DNA of 64,000 bases from Edwardsiella piscicida (GTDB taxonomy: Bacteria > Pseudomonadota > Gammaproteobacteria > Enterobacterales > Enterobacteriaceae), in contig NZ_MPNU01000001.1 in assembly GCF_001896205.1 (NCBI RefSeq), positions 1,881,503-1,945,502 of the forward strand. Reading direction: 5' to 3'. A model generated the notes under the pieces. It made no database searches and was not told the DNA's origin. It was given only the letters and a program-made list of their open reading frames with translations. The position numbers were made by a program, and so were the translations under genes. The stretch's first letter is position 1; every line of letters begins with the position of its first letter. This document shows, piece after piece, positions 29,178 through 38,158 of the stretch.

Positions 29178-30203
29178 TTAGCGGCGGTAGTCGATGAACG
29201 GCCCGTCGGCCACGGAGCGACGCTCAACCAGCTTAGGATGCACTTCGATGGTTTGGGCGTCTTCGCGCTTGCTGGTGATGCGATCGAGCAGCATGTCGAA
29301 TGCCATGGCGCCAAGGCGCTCTTTGGGCTGATGAATGGTGGTCAGCGCCGGGGTAAAGTAGCGGGCGTTGCGCACGTTATCGTAGCCGATGACGGAAATA
29401 TCCTGCGGTACGCGCAGCCCCATCTCGTCCGCGGCGCAAATGGCGCCCATCGCCATGATATCGCCGCCGACAAACACCGCCGTCGGGCGCTGCTTCTGCG
29501 ACAGAATGTTTTGCATCGCCGCATAGCCAGACTCCGGCTCGAAGTCGCCTTCGACCAGCCAGCTCTCCTGCGGCGTGATGTTGGCCTCCTGCAGCGCCTT
29601 GAGGAAACCGCGCAGGCGACCGCCGCCGGTGTTGCGCGATACCGGGCCGGTGATGGCGCCAATGTCGCGGTGGCCGCGCTCGATCAGGTAGCGGCCGGCC
29701 AGATAGCCGCCCTCGAAAGCGTTATCCTGGATAGCATCGGTAAAGTCGCTGCGGCGGGTGCCCCAGTCCATGACCACCATCGGGATATGACGGTAGTCCT
29801 CAAGGATCTCCAGCAGGTTCTCCGGATATTCGGAGCACATCACCAGCAGGCCGTCGACGCGCTTTTGCGCCAGCATGGCCAGGTAGGCTTTCTGTTTCTC
29901 CAGATTATTGTGGGAGTTACACAGGATCAGGGTATAGCCTTGGCTGTAGCAGCTATTCTCTACCGACTCGATGACCTCGGCAAAGTACGGCGCCTCGCTG
30001 GAGGTCGCCAGCAGGCCGATGGATTTGGTGTGGTTGACCTTCAGGCTGCGGGCAACGGCGCTGGGGGAGTAGTGTAGTTCTTTAATGGCCTCCCAGACGG
30101 CGGCTTTGGTCTCGTCGGCGACAAAGCGGGTTTTATTGATGACGTGAGACACCGTGGTGGTCGATACGCCTGCGCGCTTTGCCACATCTTTAATCGTTGC
30201 CAT
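29178..30203 (-). CDS. purR: Purine repressor PurR (LacI family)
   Basis: This 341-residue repressor binds DNA with hypoxanthine or guanine as corepressor and controls purine synthesis. The helix-turn-helix and hinge helix ([40 protein letters not shown]) and the effector domain are complete and close to E. coli PurR, which is the same length. A candidate operator lies 42 bp upstream, which would fit known autoregulation. ynjCD follow directly on the same strand. purR is divergent from the small membrane protein gene ynhF. Confidence 0.96.
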   Translation of the reverse strand: MATIKDVAKRAGVSTTTVSHVINKTRFVADETKAAVWEAIKELHYSPSAVARSLKVNHTKSIGLLATSSEAPYFAEVIESVENSCYSQGYTLILCNSHNNLEKQKAYLAMLAQKRVDGLLVMCSEYPENLLEILEDYRHIPMVVMDWGTRRSDFTDAIQDNAFEGGYLAGRYLIERGHRDIGAITGPVSRNTGGGRLRGFLKALQEANITPQESWLVEGDFEPESGYAAMQNILSQKQRPTAVFVGGDIMAMGAICAADEMGLRVPQDISVIGYDNVRNARYFTPALTTIHQPKERLGAMAFDMLLDRITSKREDAQTIEVHPKLVERRSVADGPFIDYRR

Positions 30204-30557
30204 GAAACAAATGACTCCTAGGCGTACGCGCTGCGTCGCCGTTTTGTTAATCGTTTGCCTGCGTGCATCGGAAAATACGCCTGACAGCGCGGCTCGGCGC
30301 CGGCGCGTTTGCGCAATAGGGTGACGTTTGCCATTTCTTGTTTAGAATTATAGCGTCGGCACGCGGCAGTAAACCGCAAATTCTGTCTGATCTCAGGCAA
30401 AAGGGGAAGCACTAATTGGCGATTTGCGCAGGATGTAATCATAAGATTTTCTGCGTGTTTTAAGATGTGATTTATGTAAAAATGATTTAACACGGGTTTT
30501 GTGCGAATTCTTAAGTCAGTAAAAATTGATACAGAACGTAAAACATGAGGTGTCAGG
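30204..30557. other. purR-ynhF divergent intergenic region
   Basis: These 354 bp hold the promoters of purR and ynhF, including the candidate PurR box at 30245. A 91-codon minus-strand frame (30218-30493) has no recognisable product and no good start, so I treat it as non-coding. Confidence 0.6.
30245..30260 (-). promoter_or_regulatory. Candidate PurR operator upstream of purR
   Basis: TGTTAATCGTTTGCCT matches 8 of the 11 fixed positions of the PurR box (ANGCAANCGNTTNCNT), with a perfect right half. It lies 42-57 bp upstream of the purR start. E. coli purR is autoregulated through such boxes. Confidence 0.45.
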
Positions 30558-30647
30558 ATGGAAAACGATCTGAAGTATTCTCTGGTAACAACGGTGGTGG
30601 CGCTGGCGCTGATCGTCGTGGCCAGCCTGATCGCCGCACTGCACTAA
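30558..30647 (+). CDS. ynhF: Small inner-membrane protein YnhF
   Basis: This 29-residue single-span membrane protein begins MENDLKYSLVTTVVALALIV and ends ASLIAALH. It is the same length and nearly the same sequence as E. coli YnhF, a stress-expressed small protein of unknown function also located between purR and sodB. A TGAGGTG/CAGG purine stretch precedes the ATG. A hairpin terminator follows 25 bp after the stop, so it is a monocistronic unit. Its small size makes it easy to miss, but conservation of sequence and place supports it. Confidence 0.88.
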   Translation: MENDLKYSLVTTVVALALIVVASLIAALH

Positions 30648-30666
30648 GTTAGCGAGCGGCGTAATA

Positions 30667-30694
30667 AAAAAGGCGCTCGGTGAGCGCCTTTTTT
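30667..30694. terminator. Terminator between ynhF and sodB
   Basis: GGCGCTC/GAGCGCC with a short GGT loop is flanked by six A on the left and six T on the right, so it can act for both ynhF (+) and sodB (-). Confidence 0.88.
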
Positions 30695-30708
30695 GTCTCT
30701 CTGGTCGG

Positions 30709-31287
30709 TTACGCCAGATTCTGGGCGACGAACTCCCAGTTCACCAGCGCCCAGAAGTTTTCCAGGTACACCGGGCGAGCGTTACGGTAGTCGATGTAGT
30801 AGGCGTGTTCCCATACGTCCACGGTCAGCAGCGGCTTGTCGTCGCCGGTCAGCGGGGTCGCGGCGTTAGAGGTGTTGACGATGGCCAGGGTGCCGTCCGC
30901 CTTTTTCACCAGCCAGGTCCAGCCGGAGCCGAAGTTGCCTACGGCAGACTTGGTCAGCGCGTCTTTGAACGCGGCAAATGAGCCGAAGGCGGCGTTGATG
31001 GCGTCCGCCAGGGCGCCGCGCGGTTCACCGCCGCCGTTCGGGGAGAGGCAGTGCCAGTAGAAGGTGTGGTTCCACACCTGAGCGGCGTTGTTAAAGATAC
31101 CGCCGGAGGCGCTCTTCACGATCTCTTCCAGCGATTTTCCTTCGAACTCAGTGCCTTTGATCAGGTTGTTCAGGTTGACTACATAGGCGTTGTGGTGCTT
31201 ACCGTAGTGGTATTCCAGCGTTTCGGCGGAGATATGCGGTTCCAGCGCATTCATGGCGTACGGTAATGCAGGTAATTCAAATGACAT
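30709..31287 (-). CDS. sodB: Iron superoxide dismutase SodB
   Basis: This 192-residue cytoplasmic Fe-SOD dismutates superoxide. The iron ligands His27 (EYHYGKHH), His74 (NHTFYWH), Asp157 and His161 (DVWEHAYY) are present, and length equals that of E. coli SodB. The start region reads AAGGAGAGAGCTATG. In E. coli the comparable ribosome-binding region is the target of the small RNA RyhB under iron limitation, which is likely here too but not shown. The 266-bp gap upstream separates it from mepH. Confidence 0.97.
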   Translation of the reverse strand: MSFELPALPYAMNALEPHISAETLEYHYGKHHNAYVVNLNNLIKGTEFEGKSLEEIVKSASGGIFNNAAQVWNHTFYWHCLSPNGGGEPRGALADAINAAFGSFAAFKDALTKSAVGNFGSGWTWLVKKADGTLAIVNTSNAATPLTGDDKPLLTVDVWEHAYYIDYRNARPVYLENFWALVNWEFVAQNLA

Positions 31288-31553
31288 AGCTCTCTCCTTA
31301 ATGCTTCTGTGGCAAGACGGTTAACCCGTAAGCAACGCAGATGAGACGTCGCCGGCGGTTAGACAAAAATGAAAAAATCTTGTTGTCCGCTTGTTATGGT
31401 TTGTGATTCTAGCAAGTTTTGCCGTGAAAGACAGGGGGCAGGTGTATTTTAGCTGACTGAGTGGCGAAATGTGCAGCAGACAAGCGGCGAAAGCGGCGTG
31501 CTGCAGGGGGCGGTCATGGGGTAACCGCCGCCGGAACGGGGGCGTACGGGGCG

Positions 31554-32429
31554 TTAGCGAATGGTTTTCGGGGTCATGACGCGGCGGGCGCCCAGGTAGT
31601 GATCCTGCCAGTAGTCATCGCCCAGATAGCTGACGCGGATCTCCTCGCCGGTGCGCGGAGACTGGATAAATTTGCCGTTGCCCAGATAGACGCCGACGTG
31701 ATCGGCGGCGCCGCGTCCGTGGATCTGAAAGAACACCAGATCGCCGCGCTGCAGCTCGGCGCGCTTGACCGGCGCGGCGTCGCGCAGGTGGTACATTTCG
31801 TTAGCGGTGCGTGGCATTTTAATGTTCAGCAGATCCTGATAGGCGTAATAGATCAGGCCGCTGCAGTCAAAGCCGGTATGGGGAGAGGTACCGCCCCAGC
31901 GGTAGGGTTTGCCTATCTGGCGCATCAGCTTATTCATCGCCGTCTGTTTGGCGTGCTGGTAGCGTTTCTTGTGCAGCGGACTCATGTGGATCGGCTGGCT
32001 ATCTTCATGGCGGCCGGCCGCGCGGTGGGCCGTCTTAAGAGGCGAGGGGCGACCGTAGGCTTTTTTACCCGGGTGCGACGCCCCATGTGCGCTCGCGCGA
32101 CGCGCAAGGGGCTTTTCGCCGCGGTGGTGCGCTTGCGCCTTGTGCTCGACGGCGGCGCGGTGCGGTGCGGCGACCGTGCGGTGGCTACTGTGCGCCGCGC
32201 GCTTTTCCCGGGCGGGGGGATGAGACGCCGCGCTGTGATGCTTGTGTGCCCCGGCGTCTGCCCTGCGTTTTTTACGCTCGCCGCTCTGGCTGTGGCCCGC
32301 CGTGGCTTTTCGCTGATCGGCGATGACTTTGTGTGCCGGTGAGGCGGCCGCTGAGGTGGTAAACCATTGGGTAAACAGCAATACAAAGAGCGCAACGAGT
32401 AGACGCATGATCAGTCGCTTCCAAGCCAA
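31554..32429 (-). CDS. mepH: NlpC/P60 peptidoglycan endopeptidase MepH (YdhO)
   Basis: This secreted DD-endopeptidase cleaves mDAP-D-Ala crosslinks to allow wall growth. A signal peptide (MRLLVALFVLLFTQWFTTSAAA; the ATG at 32408 is an equally good start, with GGAAG upstream) is followed by a long low-complexity His/Lys/Arg/Ala linker of about 120 residues. The C-terminal NlpC/P60 domain has the catalytic Cys in GFDCSGLIYYAY (about residue 189), the His in GAADHVGVYLGN, and IQSPRTGEEIRVSYL. The catalytic domain is close to E. coli MepH. The linker is much less conserved and unusually rich in His. Place between sodB and grxD is conserved. Confidence 0.9.
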   Translation of the reverse strand: MAWKRLIMRLLVALFVLLFTQWFTTSAAASPAHKVIADQRKATAGHSQSGERKKRRADAGAHKHHSAASHPPAREKRAAHSSHRTVAAPHRAAVEHKAQAHHRGEKPLARRASAHGASHPGKKAYGRPSPLKTAHRAAGRHEDSQPIHMSPLHKKRYQHAKQTAMNKLMRQIGKPYRWGGTSPHTGFDCSGLIYYAYQDLLNIKMPRTANEMYHLRDAAPVKRAELQRGDLVFFQIHGRGAADHVGVYLGNGKFIQSPRTGEEIRVSYLGDDYWQDHYLGARRVMTPKTIR

Positions 32430-32859
32430 AAACTAAAATAAAAACGCAGAAACAGTATTAATTAAAATATGCTGAACATAACAGTACTGATGTTTACGTA
32501 TTCGCGTCTAATTGTGAGTAAATATTTCAATTGTCTGATTTAGCGACAGAGAGGGCTTTTTTACAGTGATATTGCCTATTAAAAAACGGTTGAGCAGGAT
32601 AATGGGCGAATAATGAGCGGCTGGCAGAGCGACGATGTGCTGCCGCGGCAGCGCGCTGTGCAATAGACCCTGCAAAAGATGGTGTTTTTTTCCTGCCGTG
32701 CCCGCCGCTACAATAGCGCGATCCGACGCCGCGTGCCCCGCGGCGGGCGGGGGAGGCGCCTTTCGTGCCCCATCCCTTGTCTGCTGTGGTCGGCGCGGGC
32801 GATAATGACAATATACTGCGTTACCGCTATAACACTGGATATTTAAGGAAGTAAAGATC
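32430..32859. other. mepH-grxD divergent intergenic region
   Basis: This 430-bp gap is AT-rich from about 32430 to 32620 and holds the divergent promoters. Overlapping minus-strand frames (32508-32867 and 32527-32811) run into the grxD start and encode Pro/Arg-rich sequence with no family resemblance. I see no supported gene. Confidence 0.55.
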
Positions 32860-33204
32860 ATGACCACTATCGAAAAGATTCAGCGCCAGATCGCCGAGAA
32901 CCCGATTCTGCTGTATATGAAAGGCTCACCGAAGCTGCCGAGCTGCGGCTTTTCTGCGCAGGCGGTGCAGGCGCTGTCCGCCTGCGGCGAGCGCTTTGCC
33001 TACGTGGATATCCTGCAGAACCCGGACATTCGCGCCGAGCTGCCAAAGTTTGCTAACTGGCCGACCTTTCCGCAGCTGTGGGTTGAGGGTGAGCTGATCG
33101 GCGGGTGTGACATCGTGCTGGAAATGTATCAGCGCGGCGAGCTGCAGACGCTGATCAAAGAGGCCGCGGCGCGCCACGGCTCAGCGGCGCAGGACAACGC
33201 CTGA
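32860..33204 (+). CDS. grxD: Monothiol glutaredoxin GrxD (Grx4)
   Basis: This 114-residue monothiol glutaredoxin carries CGFS at residues 29-32 (KLPSCGFSAQ). It has WPTFPQLWVEGELIGGCDI with the cis-Pro and glutathione-binding loop. Proteins of this class bind [2Fe-2S] clusters with glutathione and with BolA partners, and act in iron-sulfur and iron homeostasis. AAGGAAG precedes the ATG. A compact terminator follows, so it is monocistronic. Sequence and place beside mepH match E. coli. Confidence 0.96.
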   Translation: MTTIEKIQRQIAENPILLYMKGSPKLPSCGFSAQAVQALSACGERFAYVDILQNPDIRAELPKFANWPTFPQLWVEGELIGGCDIVLEMYQRGELQTLIKEAAARHGSAAQDNA

Positions 33205-33225
33205 TCGCGCGGCGTTAGGCCATGT

Positions 33226-33250
33226 AAAAAGGCGCCGCAGGGCGCCTTTT
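33226..33250. terminator. Terminator after grxD
   Basis: GGCGCC-GCAG-GGCGCC at 33231-33246 is flanked by AAAAA and TTTT. It also lies just beyond the convergent permease gene and may serve it in the other direction. Confidence 0.8.
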
Positions 33251-33272
33251 GTGTATCGGTCGGGACCGTGTG

Positions 33273-34595
33273 CTAGAGGATCATCGCTGCCGCCCAGCCG
33301 AAGCCGAGCAGCGGCAGGTTGTAGTGCAGGAAGGTCGGCACCACCGAATCCCATATATGGTCGTGCTGGCCGTCCATATTCAGCCCAGAGGTTGGCCCCA
33401 GGGTAGAGTCAGAGGCCGGCGACCCGGCATCCCCCAGCGCCCCGGAGACACCGATAATGGCGATGGTCGCCATGGGGGAGAAGCCAAAGGCAATGCACAG
33501 GGGCACATAGATTGCCGCGATGATCGGCACCGTGGAGAAGGAGGAGCCGATGCCCATGGTGATGACCAGCCCGACCACCAGCATCAGAAACGCAGCCAGT
33601 CCCCGGTTGCCGCCGATCGCCCCCTCGATAGAGGTCACCAGCGCATCTACGCTGCCGGTGGCTTTGATCACGGCGGCAAACCCGGAGGCGGTGATCATGA
33701 TAAAGCCGATCATCGCCATCATATGCACCCCGCGGGTAAAGACATCCTGGGTATCCCGCCAGTGGATCACGCCGCCGAGAATAAACACCACAAAGCCCAT
33801 CAGCGCGCCGAGCACGATAGAGTTGGTCGCCAGCTGCACCCCGAGGGCGGCGATGATGGCGATAACGGCGACCCACACGGCCCGTAAATGAATACGCTTA
33901 TGCTCCGGCTCGGCGGACAGAATGCGCCCTTCGTTGTAGCGGCGCGGCCTGCGGTAGCTGAAGAAGATGGCCAGCAGCAGGCCGAACAGCATCCCCAGCC
34001 CCGGCAGCAGCATGGCGCTGGGCACCTGGGCGGCGGTGACCTGTAGCCCGTTCTCATTGAGGTTCTTCAGCAGAATATTGTTCAGGAAGATGCCGCCAAA
34101 GCCGATCGGCAGCACCATATAAGGGGTGATCAGGCCGAAGGTCAGCACGCAGGCTACCGCGCGCCGATCGAGGTTCATCCGCGAAAATACGTGCAGCAGC
34201 GGCGGGATCAGAATGGGAATAAAGGCAATGTGGATGGGGATCAGGTTCTGCGACGAGATGGCGATCAGGGTCAGGATCAGCAGCAGACCGTATTTAAACC
34301 AGAACAGGCGGTGGGCGCTCGGCGCCAGCCCCATGCGGCGGATCACGCCGTGGGCCAGCACGTCGGTGATACCAGAGCGTGAAATCGCGACGGCAAAGGT
34401 ACCCAGCATGGCGTAGCTGAGGGCGATCTCCGCGCCGCCGCCCAGCCCACCGCTGAAGGTCGTGATCGTGGTGTCCAGGGTGAGACCGCCGCTCAGACCG
34501 GCAACCAGAGAGGCGACGATCAGGGCGATCACCACGTTAACCCGCAGCAGGCTGAGCAGCAGCATTACGACCACGGCAATTACAACAGCATTCAT
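33273..34595 (-). CDS. Na+/H+ antiporter-family permease (YuiF-like)
   Basis: This 440-residue membrane protein has roughly 11-12 hydrophobic segments. It belongs to the family annotated as Na+/H+ antiporter (related to B. subtilis YuiF, reported as a histidine permease). Conserved-looking stretches are [58 protein letters not shown] and the C-terminal [23 protein letters not shown] chose the ATG at 34595, with AGGAC upstream, over a TTG at 34604. The actual substrate cannot be told from sequence. It sits between grxD and rnt, where E. coli has lhr. Confidence 0.8.
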   Translation of the reverse strand: MNAVVIAVVVMLLLSLLRVNVVIALIVASLVAGLSGGLTLDTTITTFSGGLGGGAEIALSYAMLGTFAVAISRSGITDVLAHGVIRRMGLAPSAHRLFWFKYGLLLILTLIAISSQNLIPIHIAFIPILIPPLLHVFSRMNLDRRAVACVLTFGLITPYMVLPIGFGGIFLNNILLKNLNENGLQVTAAQVPSAMLLPGLGMLFGLLLAIFFSYRRPRRYNEGRILSAEPEHKRIHLRAVWVAVIAIIAALGVQLATNSIVLGALMGFVVFILGGVIHWRDTQDVFTRGVHMMAMIGFIMITASGFAAVIKATGSVDALVTSIEGAIGGNRGLAAFLMLVVGLVITMGIGSSFSTVPIIAAIYVPLCIAFGFSPMATIAIIGVSGALGDAGSPASDSTLGPTSGLNMDGQHDHIWDSVVPTFLHYNLPLLGFGWAAAMIL

Positions 34596-34714
34596 AGACG
34601 TCAATGTCCTAAAAGTCGTTCAAGGCAATAGCAGGATTATTAGCATGTTTCCGTGCGCGGCACGACAAAAAAATACCCTGCCGTGACCTTTTTCCCGTCG
34701 TCGCGGGGCGGAAT

Positions 34715-34737
34715 AAAAAACGCCCGCGGAGCGGGCG
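34715..34737 (-). terminator. Terminator after rnt
   Basis: On the minus strand CGCCCGC-TCC-GCGGGCG is followed by six T residues, 18 bp after the rnt stop. Confidence 0.85.
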
Positions 34738-34754
34738 TGCTTGCAGGGGGGCGA

Positions 34755-35420
34755 TTATGCCTCTGCGGAGGGGGCGGTATCGTTCAGGTAGGCCGGGGGC
34801 CAGCCGCCCAGGCGTTTCCAGCGGTTCACCAGCTCACAGAACAGCGTGGCGGTCTGCTGGGTATCATACAGGGCCGAATGGGCCTGGGCGCTGTCGAAGG
34901 GGATCTCCGCGCTGAGGCAGGCTTTGGCCAGCACCGTTTGACCGAGAACCAGCCCGCTGAGGGCGGCGGTATCGAAGGTGGCGAACGGATGGAACGGGTT
35001 GCGCTTCAGCCCGGCGCGCTCTGCGGCCGCCATCAGAAACGAGTGGTCAAAGTGGGCGTTGTGGGCCACGACCACAGCGCGATTGCACGCCTGATCTTTA
35101 ATTCCCTTGCGCACCATCTTAAAGATGGCGTGCAGCGCGGTATATTCGCTGACGGCGCCGCGTAGCGGGTTGTGCGGATCGATTCCGTTAAAGGCCAGCG
35201 CCTCTGGCGAGAGCACGGCGCCTTCAAAGGGGGTGATATGGAAATGCAGGCACTGATCGGTTTCCAGCCAGCCGTCGTCGTTCATTCGCAGAGTGACGGC
35301 GGCAATTTCCAGCAGGGCGTTGCGATTGGCGTCAAAGCCCGCGGTTTCGACGTCGATGACGACCGGGTAAAAGCCGCGAAAGCGCGCGCTCAGCGCATTG
35401 AGATTAGAGGTGTCAGCCAT
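34755..35420 (-). CDS. rnt: Ribonuclease T
   Basis: This 221-residue DEDDh 3'-5' exoribonuclease trims tRNA, 5S and 23S rRNA 3' ends. The ATG at 35420 ([26 protein letters not shown]) matches the E. coli start; the open frame to 35519 adds a non-conserved leader. Catalytic residues Asp23 and Glu25 (VIDVETAG) and the His/Asp of [16 protein letters not shown] are present. GNxG-like basic residues for RNA contact ([15 protein letters not shown]) are conserved. It follows gloA on the same strand after a 134-bp gap. Confidence 0.96.
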   Translation of the reverse strand: MADTSNLNALSARFRGFYPVVIDVETAGFDANRNALLEIAAVTLRMNDDGWLETDQCLHFHITPFEGAVLSPEALAFNGIDPHNPLRGAVSEYTALHAIFKMVRKGIKDQACNRAVVVAHNAHFDHSFLMAAAERAGLKRNPFHPFATFDTAALSGLVLGQTVLAKACLSAEIPFDSAQAHSALYDTQQTATLFCELVNRWKRLGGWPPAYLNDTAPSAEA

Positions 35421-35554
35421 GAGTTCGTTGGTGTCTTTATTTTGAATGCAGCGCGCATTATGGCAAATTTTGCCGTGTTTTACACGGGGATGGCAAATGA
35501 GCAGGGGCGCGGGCGGCACATATTGCGTCCGCCCGGGTGAACGGGGCGGGGAGG

Positions 35555-35962
35555 TTAGCGGCCCAGCCCTTCGCTAGCCGAGCGGTTTTCGATCAGCTCG
35601 ATTTTATAGCCGTCGGGATCGTCGACAAAGGCGATGATCGTATGACCGCCTTTGACCGGGCCCGCCTCTCGGGTAACGTTGCCGCCGGCGCGGCGGATCT
35701 GCTCGACGGTGGCGGCGACGTCATCGACGCCGAGGGCGATATGGCCGAAGGCGCTGCCCATCTCATAGCTATCGACGCCCCAGTTATAGGTCAGTTCGAT
35801 CACGGCGCCTTGGCTCTCATCGCCATAGCCGACGAAGGCCAGAGAGTATTTATAGGCTTCGTTTTCACTGGTGCGCAGCAGGCGCATGCCCAGCACCTGG
35901 GTATAGAAGTCGACGGAGCGCTTCAGGTCAGTGACCCGCAGCATGGTATGAAGTACACGCAT
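35555..35962 (-). CDS. gloA: Lactoylglutathione lyase (glyoxalase I)
   Basis: This 135-residue VOC-fold enzyme converts the methylglyoxal-glutathione hemithioacetal to S-lactoylglutathione. The ATG at 35962 gives [13 protein letters not shown], identical in layout to E. coli GloA; an upstream open frame to 36172 has no family similarity. The metal ligands His5, Glu56 ([11 protein letters not shown]), His74 ([10 protein letters not shown]) and Glu122 (YKIELIEN) are all present, as in the Ni-dependent enterobacterial enzyme. nemRA, which precede gloA in E. coli, are absent here. Confidence 0.96.
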   Translation of the reverse strand: MRVLHTMLRVTDLKRSVDFYTQVLGMRLLRTSENEAYKYSLAFVGYGDESQGAVIELTYNWGVDSYEMGSAFGHIALGVDDVAATVEQIRRAGGNVTREAGPVKGGHTIIAFVDDPDGYKIELIENRSASEGLGR

Positions 35963-36803
35963 AGTTATCCTCAACGCTGGCAAAGTAAAAAGACGTTTCA
36001 ATAGTGTCACAGCGGCCGCCGACTTGGCAACGTCAAACCCGGTGAGCGGTTGGGCCGGGCGCGTTGACGACGCGCTGATTCCGATGACTCGGCGCGGCGA
36101 TCGCCGGGTGGCGTAGGGTGGCGCCGGGGCGCGGAGGATCTTTAACGCATTTAATTGATTAATTGTTATCATATTAGCTTAAATAATTATTTGATGTTTC
36201 TTTTCGGCGTCGTATGGAATTTGTGTGATAGATATTTATGTTGCATTTTTATAGCGCAGGTTAAATCAATAAATGGGGCGTCGCTGGGCGGGGAGAGGAC
36301 GGCGCAATCGCCCGCGCTGCCTGAGTGCGGCGGCGCTAGCGCATTCTTGCGGTGTATTATGTGATAGACGACGATTAATTTGGATATATTTGCAATATGT
36401 ATGTTTATTAATGCGCAAACAATAAGCATGAATAAGCTTTTTTTCATTATTTCGCTTTATATTGTTTAGCTAACTGGTTAATATTATTGGCACGCAATCG
36501 CTCGACTATCGACGTTTTTGGCTCGATAGACGCGCGGGAGTGAACCACAAAGGAATTGGCCGATATGTACCCGGCACGGGCATCGGGATGATGATGCGTT
36601 ACCGTTCGGTGCCATAGCCGAAAGGAGCTCGCCGCCTGAGGCCTGACCGCTGCGTTTCACCGGAAAGGGGAAACCAACGGGCATCGCGCCGCCGGATCCT
36701 GTCCAAAGGGGAGCTGCACGCTGAGTCGTGTCCTCCGGACAGAGGTCGGTGATGACGGTGTATCGGGTTTATGGATTAGCACGCTCATTATAAGGAGATT
36801 AAA
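35963..36803. other. Long gene-poor, AT-rich gap between gloA and slyA
   Basis: From about 36130 to 36480 the sequence is strikingly AT-rich against a GC-rich background. Short frames exist (36155-36364 plus; 36187-36447 minus, starting MKKSLFMLIVCALINIH and thus signal-like; 36484-36684 minus). None has a recognisable product, and the two first overlap antisense. The slyA promoter must lie in its right part. I cannot support a gene. Confidence 0.6.
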
Positions 36804-37235
36804 TTGGAATCAACATTGGGGTCGGATTTATCACGGTTGGTGCGTGTATGGCGTGCCTTGATCGATCAGCGACTGAAGCCGCTGGAGCTGACGCAGACGC
36901 ATTGGGTGACGCTGTATAACATTCACCGCCTGCCGCCGGAGCAGTCACAGATTCAGCTGGCCAAGGCGATTGGCATTGAGCAGCCGTCGCTGGTGCGTAC
37001 GCTGGATCAGCTGGAAGATAAGGGTCTGATTACTCGACATATCTGTGCTAACGATCGCCGTGCCAAACGCATTAAGCTGACGGACGGTGCCGAACCCGTG
37101 ATTAGGGAAGTGACCGACGTGATTTCGCTGACGCGCAGTGAAATCCTGGACGGTATCTCAGCGGATGAGGTCTCGCTGTTGACCAGTCTGGTCGAACGTC
37201 TGGAGCAGAACATTATTCATTTACAGAATAAATAA
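36804..37235 (+). CDS. slyA: MarR-family transcriptional regulator SlyA
   Basis: This 143-residue dimeric winged-helix regulator counteracts H-NS silencing and controls envelope and virulence genes. The start is a TTG at 36804 with AAGGAG 6 bp upstream. The E. coli gene also uses TTG, at a position two codons further upstream that reads ATT here. The DNA-binding part is nearly identical to E. coli ([44 protein letters not shown]). It converges with slyB, with a shared terminator between them. Confidence 0.95.
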   Translation: MESTLGSDLSRLVRVWRALIDQRLKPLELTQTHWVTLYNIHRLPPEQSQIQLAKAIGIEQPSLVRTLDQLEDKGLITRHICANDRRAKRIKLTDGAEPVIREVTDVISLTRSEILDGISADEVSLLTSLVERLEQNIIHLQNK

Positions 37236-37257
37236 ACCGCACCGCGTTCGAGCAGTC

Positions 37258-37294
37258 AAAAAAAAACCGGAAGGCATGCCTCCGGTTTTTTTTA
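37258..37294. terminator. Bidirectional terminator between slyA and slyB
   Basis: The stem ACCGGA/TCCGGT with inner GGCATGCC is flanked by a run of A on the left and eight T on the right. This serves the convergent slyA and slyB. Confidence 0.9.
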
Positions 37295-37309
37295 TTTATT
37301 GCCGCGGGA

Positions 37310-37777
37310 TCACATCGGCGAGACGTTAACGGTGCTGCCGTTGCTCAGCAGCATTACGCGCTGATTAACCCGGAAAGCCTGCTTGTCGTTTTTCTGTACC
37401 ACGGCGATGGTCTTACCGCTGTCGAGACGGATCACCAGCTGGACGCCGTTGGTACGGTTGACCGCGCCCTCAATGCTGTTGCCGGCCACGCCGCCCGCGA
37501 CGGCGCCTGCGGCGGTCGCCAGGCTGCGTCCGGTGCCGCCGCCGATGGTGTTACCCAGCAGCCCCCCGATGACGGCGCCGCCGATGGTGCCGATCATGTT
37601 CGCCTCGCTACCGGCTTGAATCTGTACCGGCTCCATGGAGACGATGGTGCCATATGTCACCTGCTGTACCTGCTTGGCCTGATTGGCGCTGTACACGTCG
37701 CCGGACAGGGTGCTGGTATTGGCACAGCCCGCCAGGGTTGCCGTGGCAATAGCGACAATAATAAGACGCTTCATCAT
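37310..37777 (-). CDS. slyB: Outer-membrane lipoprotein SlyB
   Basis: This 155-residue lipoprotein of the Pcp/SlyB family stabilises the outer membrane and is induced through PhoPQ in related bacteria. A lipoprotein signal with lipobox LAGC (Cys18) is followed by the glycine-zipper stretch GTIGGAVIGGLLGNTIGGG and GAVAGGVAGNSIEGA. The C-terminal domain has QLVIRLDSGKTIAVVQ. AAAAGGAACC precedes the ATG. The 380-bp upstream gap should contain its promoter; I could not define a PhoP box by eye. Confidence 0.94.
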   Translation of the reverse strand: MMKRLIIVAIATATLAGCANTSTLSGDVYSANQAKQVQQVTYGTIVSMEPVQIQAGSEANMIGTIGGAVIGGLLGNTIGGGTGRSLATAAGAVAGGVAGNSIEGAVNRTNGVQLVIRLDSGKTIAVVQKNDKQAFRVNQRVMLLSNGSTVNVSPM

Positions 37778-38158
37778 GATTAGGTTCCTTTTATTACCAT
37801 TACCCGTGTTCTTTCCCGAGGTGCGGCGGCGAGATGGCGGGGCATCATGACCGGACGCGGACGCGGGATGAGCGTAGCTTCAGTGTATGTCAAAATGGCT
37901 TAACCGTGGATAAACCGTCGCCGGCGGCGGCGCGCGGCCCATCAGTATGGTATGTATCATGTTATTCTAATGATAAAACGGTAGCTTAAGAAGTCGGAAT
38001 CCGTAAATTATGTTGCAGCTTTTTGCTGCCGTCGGATTTATCCGCAATTGGCGCTGATATTGATAAACGTTAAGTCGATCCGTGAGTTGGGTGATAGGCT
38101 GGACGAAATACCGGCGGCGGCCTGCGCGGCGCGTCGCAACACCGGAGTCGAAGAGAAT
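37778..38158. other. slyB-anmK divergent intergenic region
   Basis: This 381-bp gap lies between divergent genes. An upstream in-frame extension of anmK (from 38048) has no family similarity. AT-rich segments around 37940-38000 probably hold promoters. No gene, RNA or repeat was recognised. Confidence 0.5.

Noticed and set aside
30218..30493. 91-codon minus-strand frame in the purR upstream region
   Set aside because: Overlaps the purR promoter and candidate operator; no family or start signal.
36187..36447. 86-codon minus-strand frame with signal-like start in the gloA-slyA gap
   Set aside because: After the first hydrophobic stretch the sequence has no features, it overlaps another antisense frame, and no ribosome-binding site or homology supports it; kept only as a point of interest.
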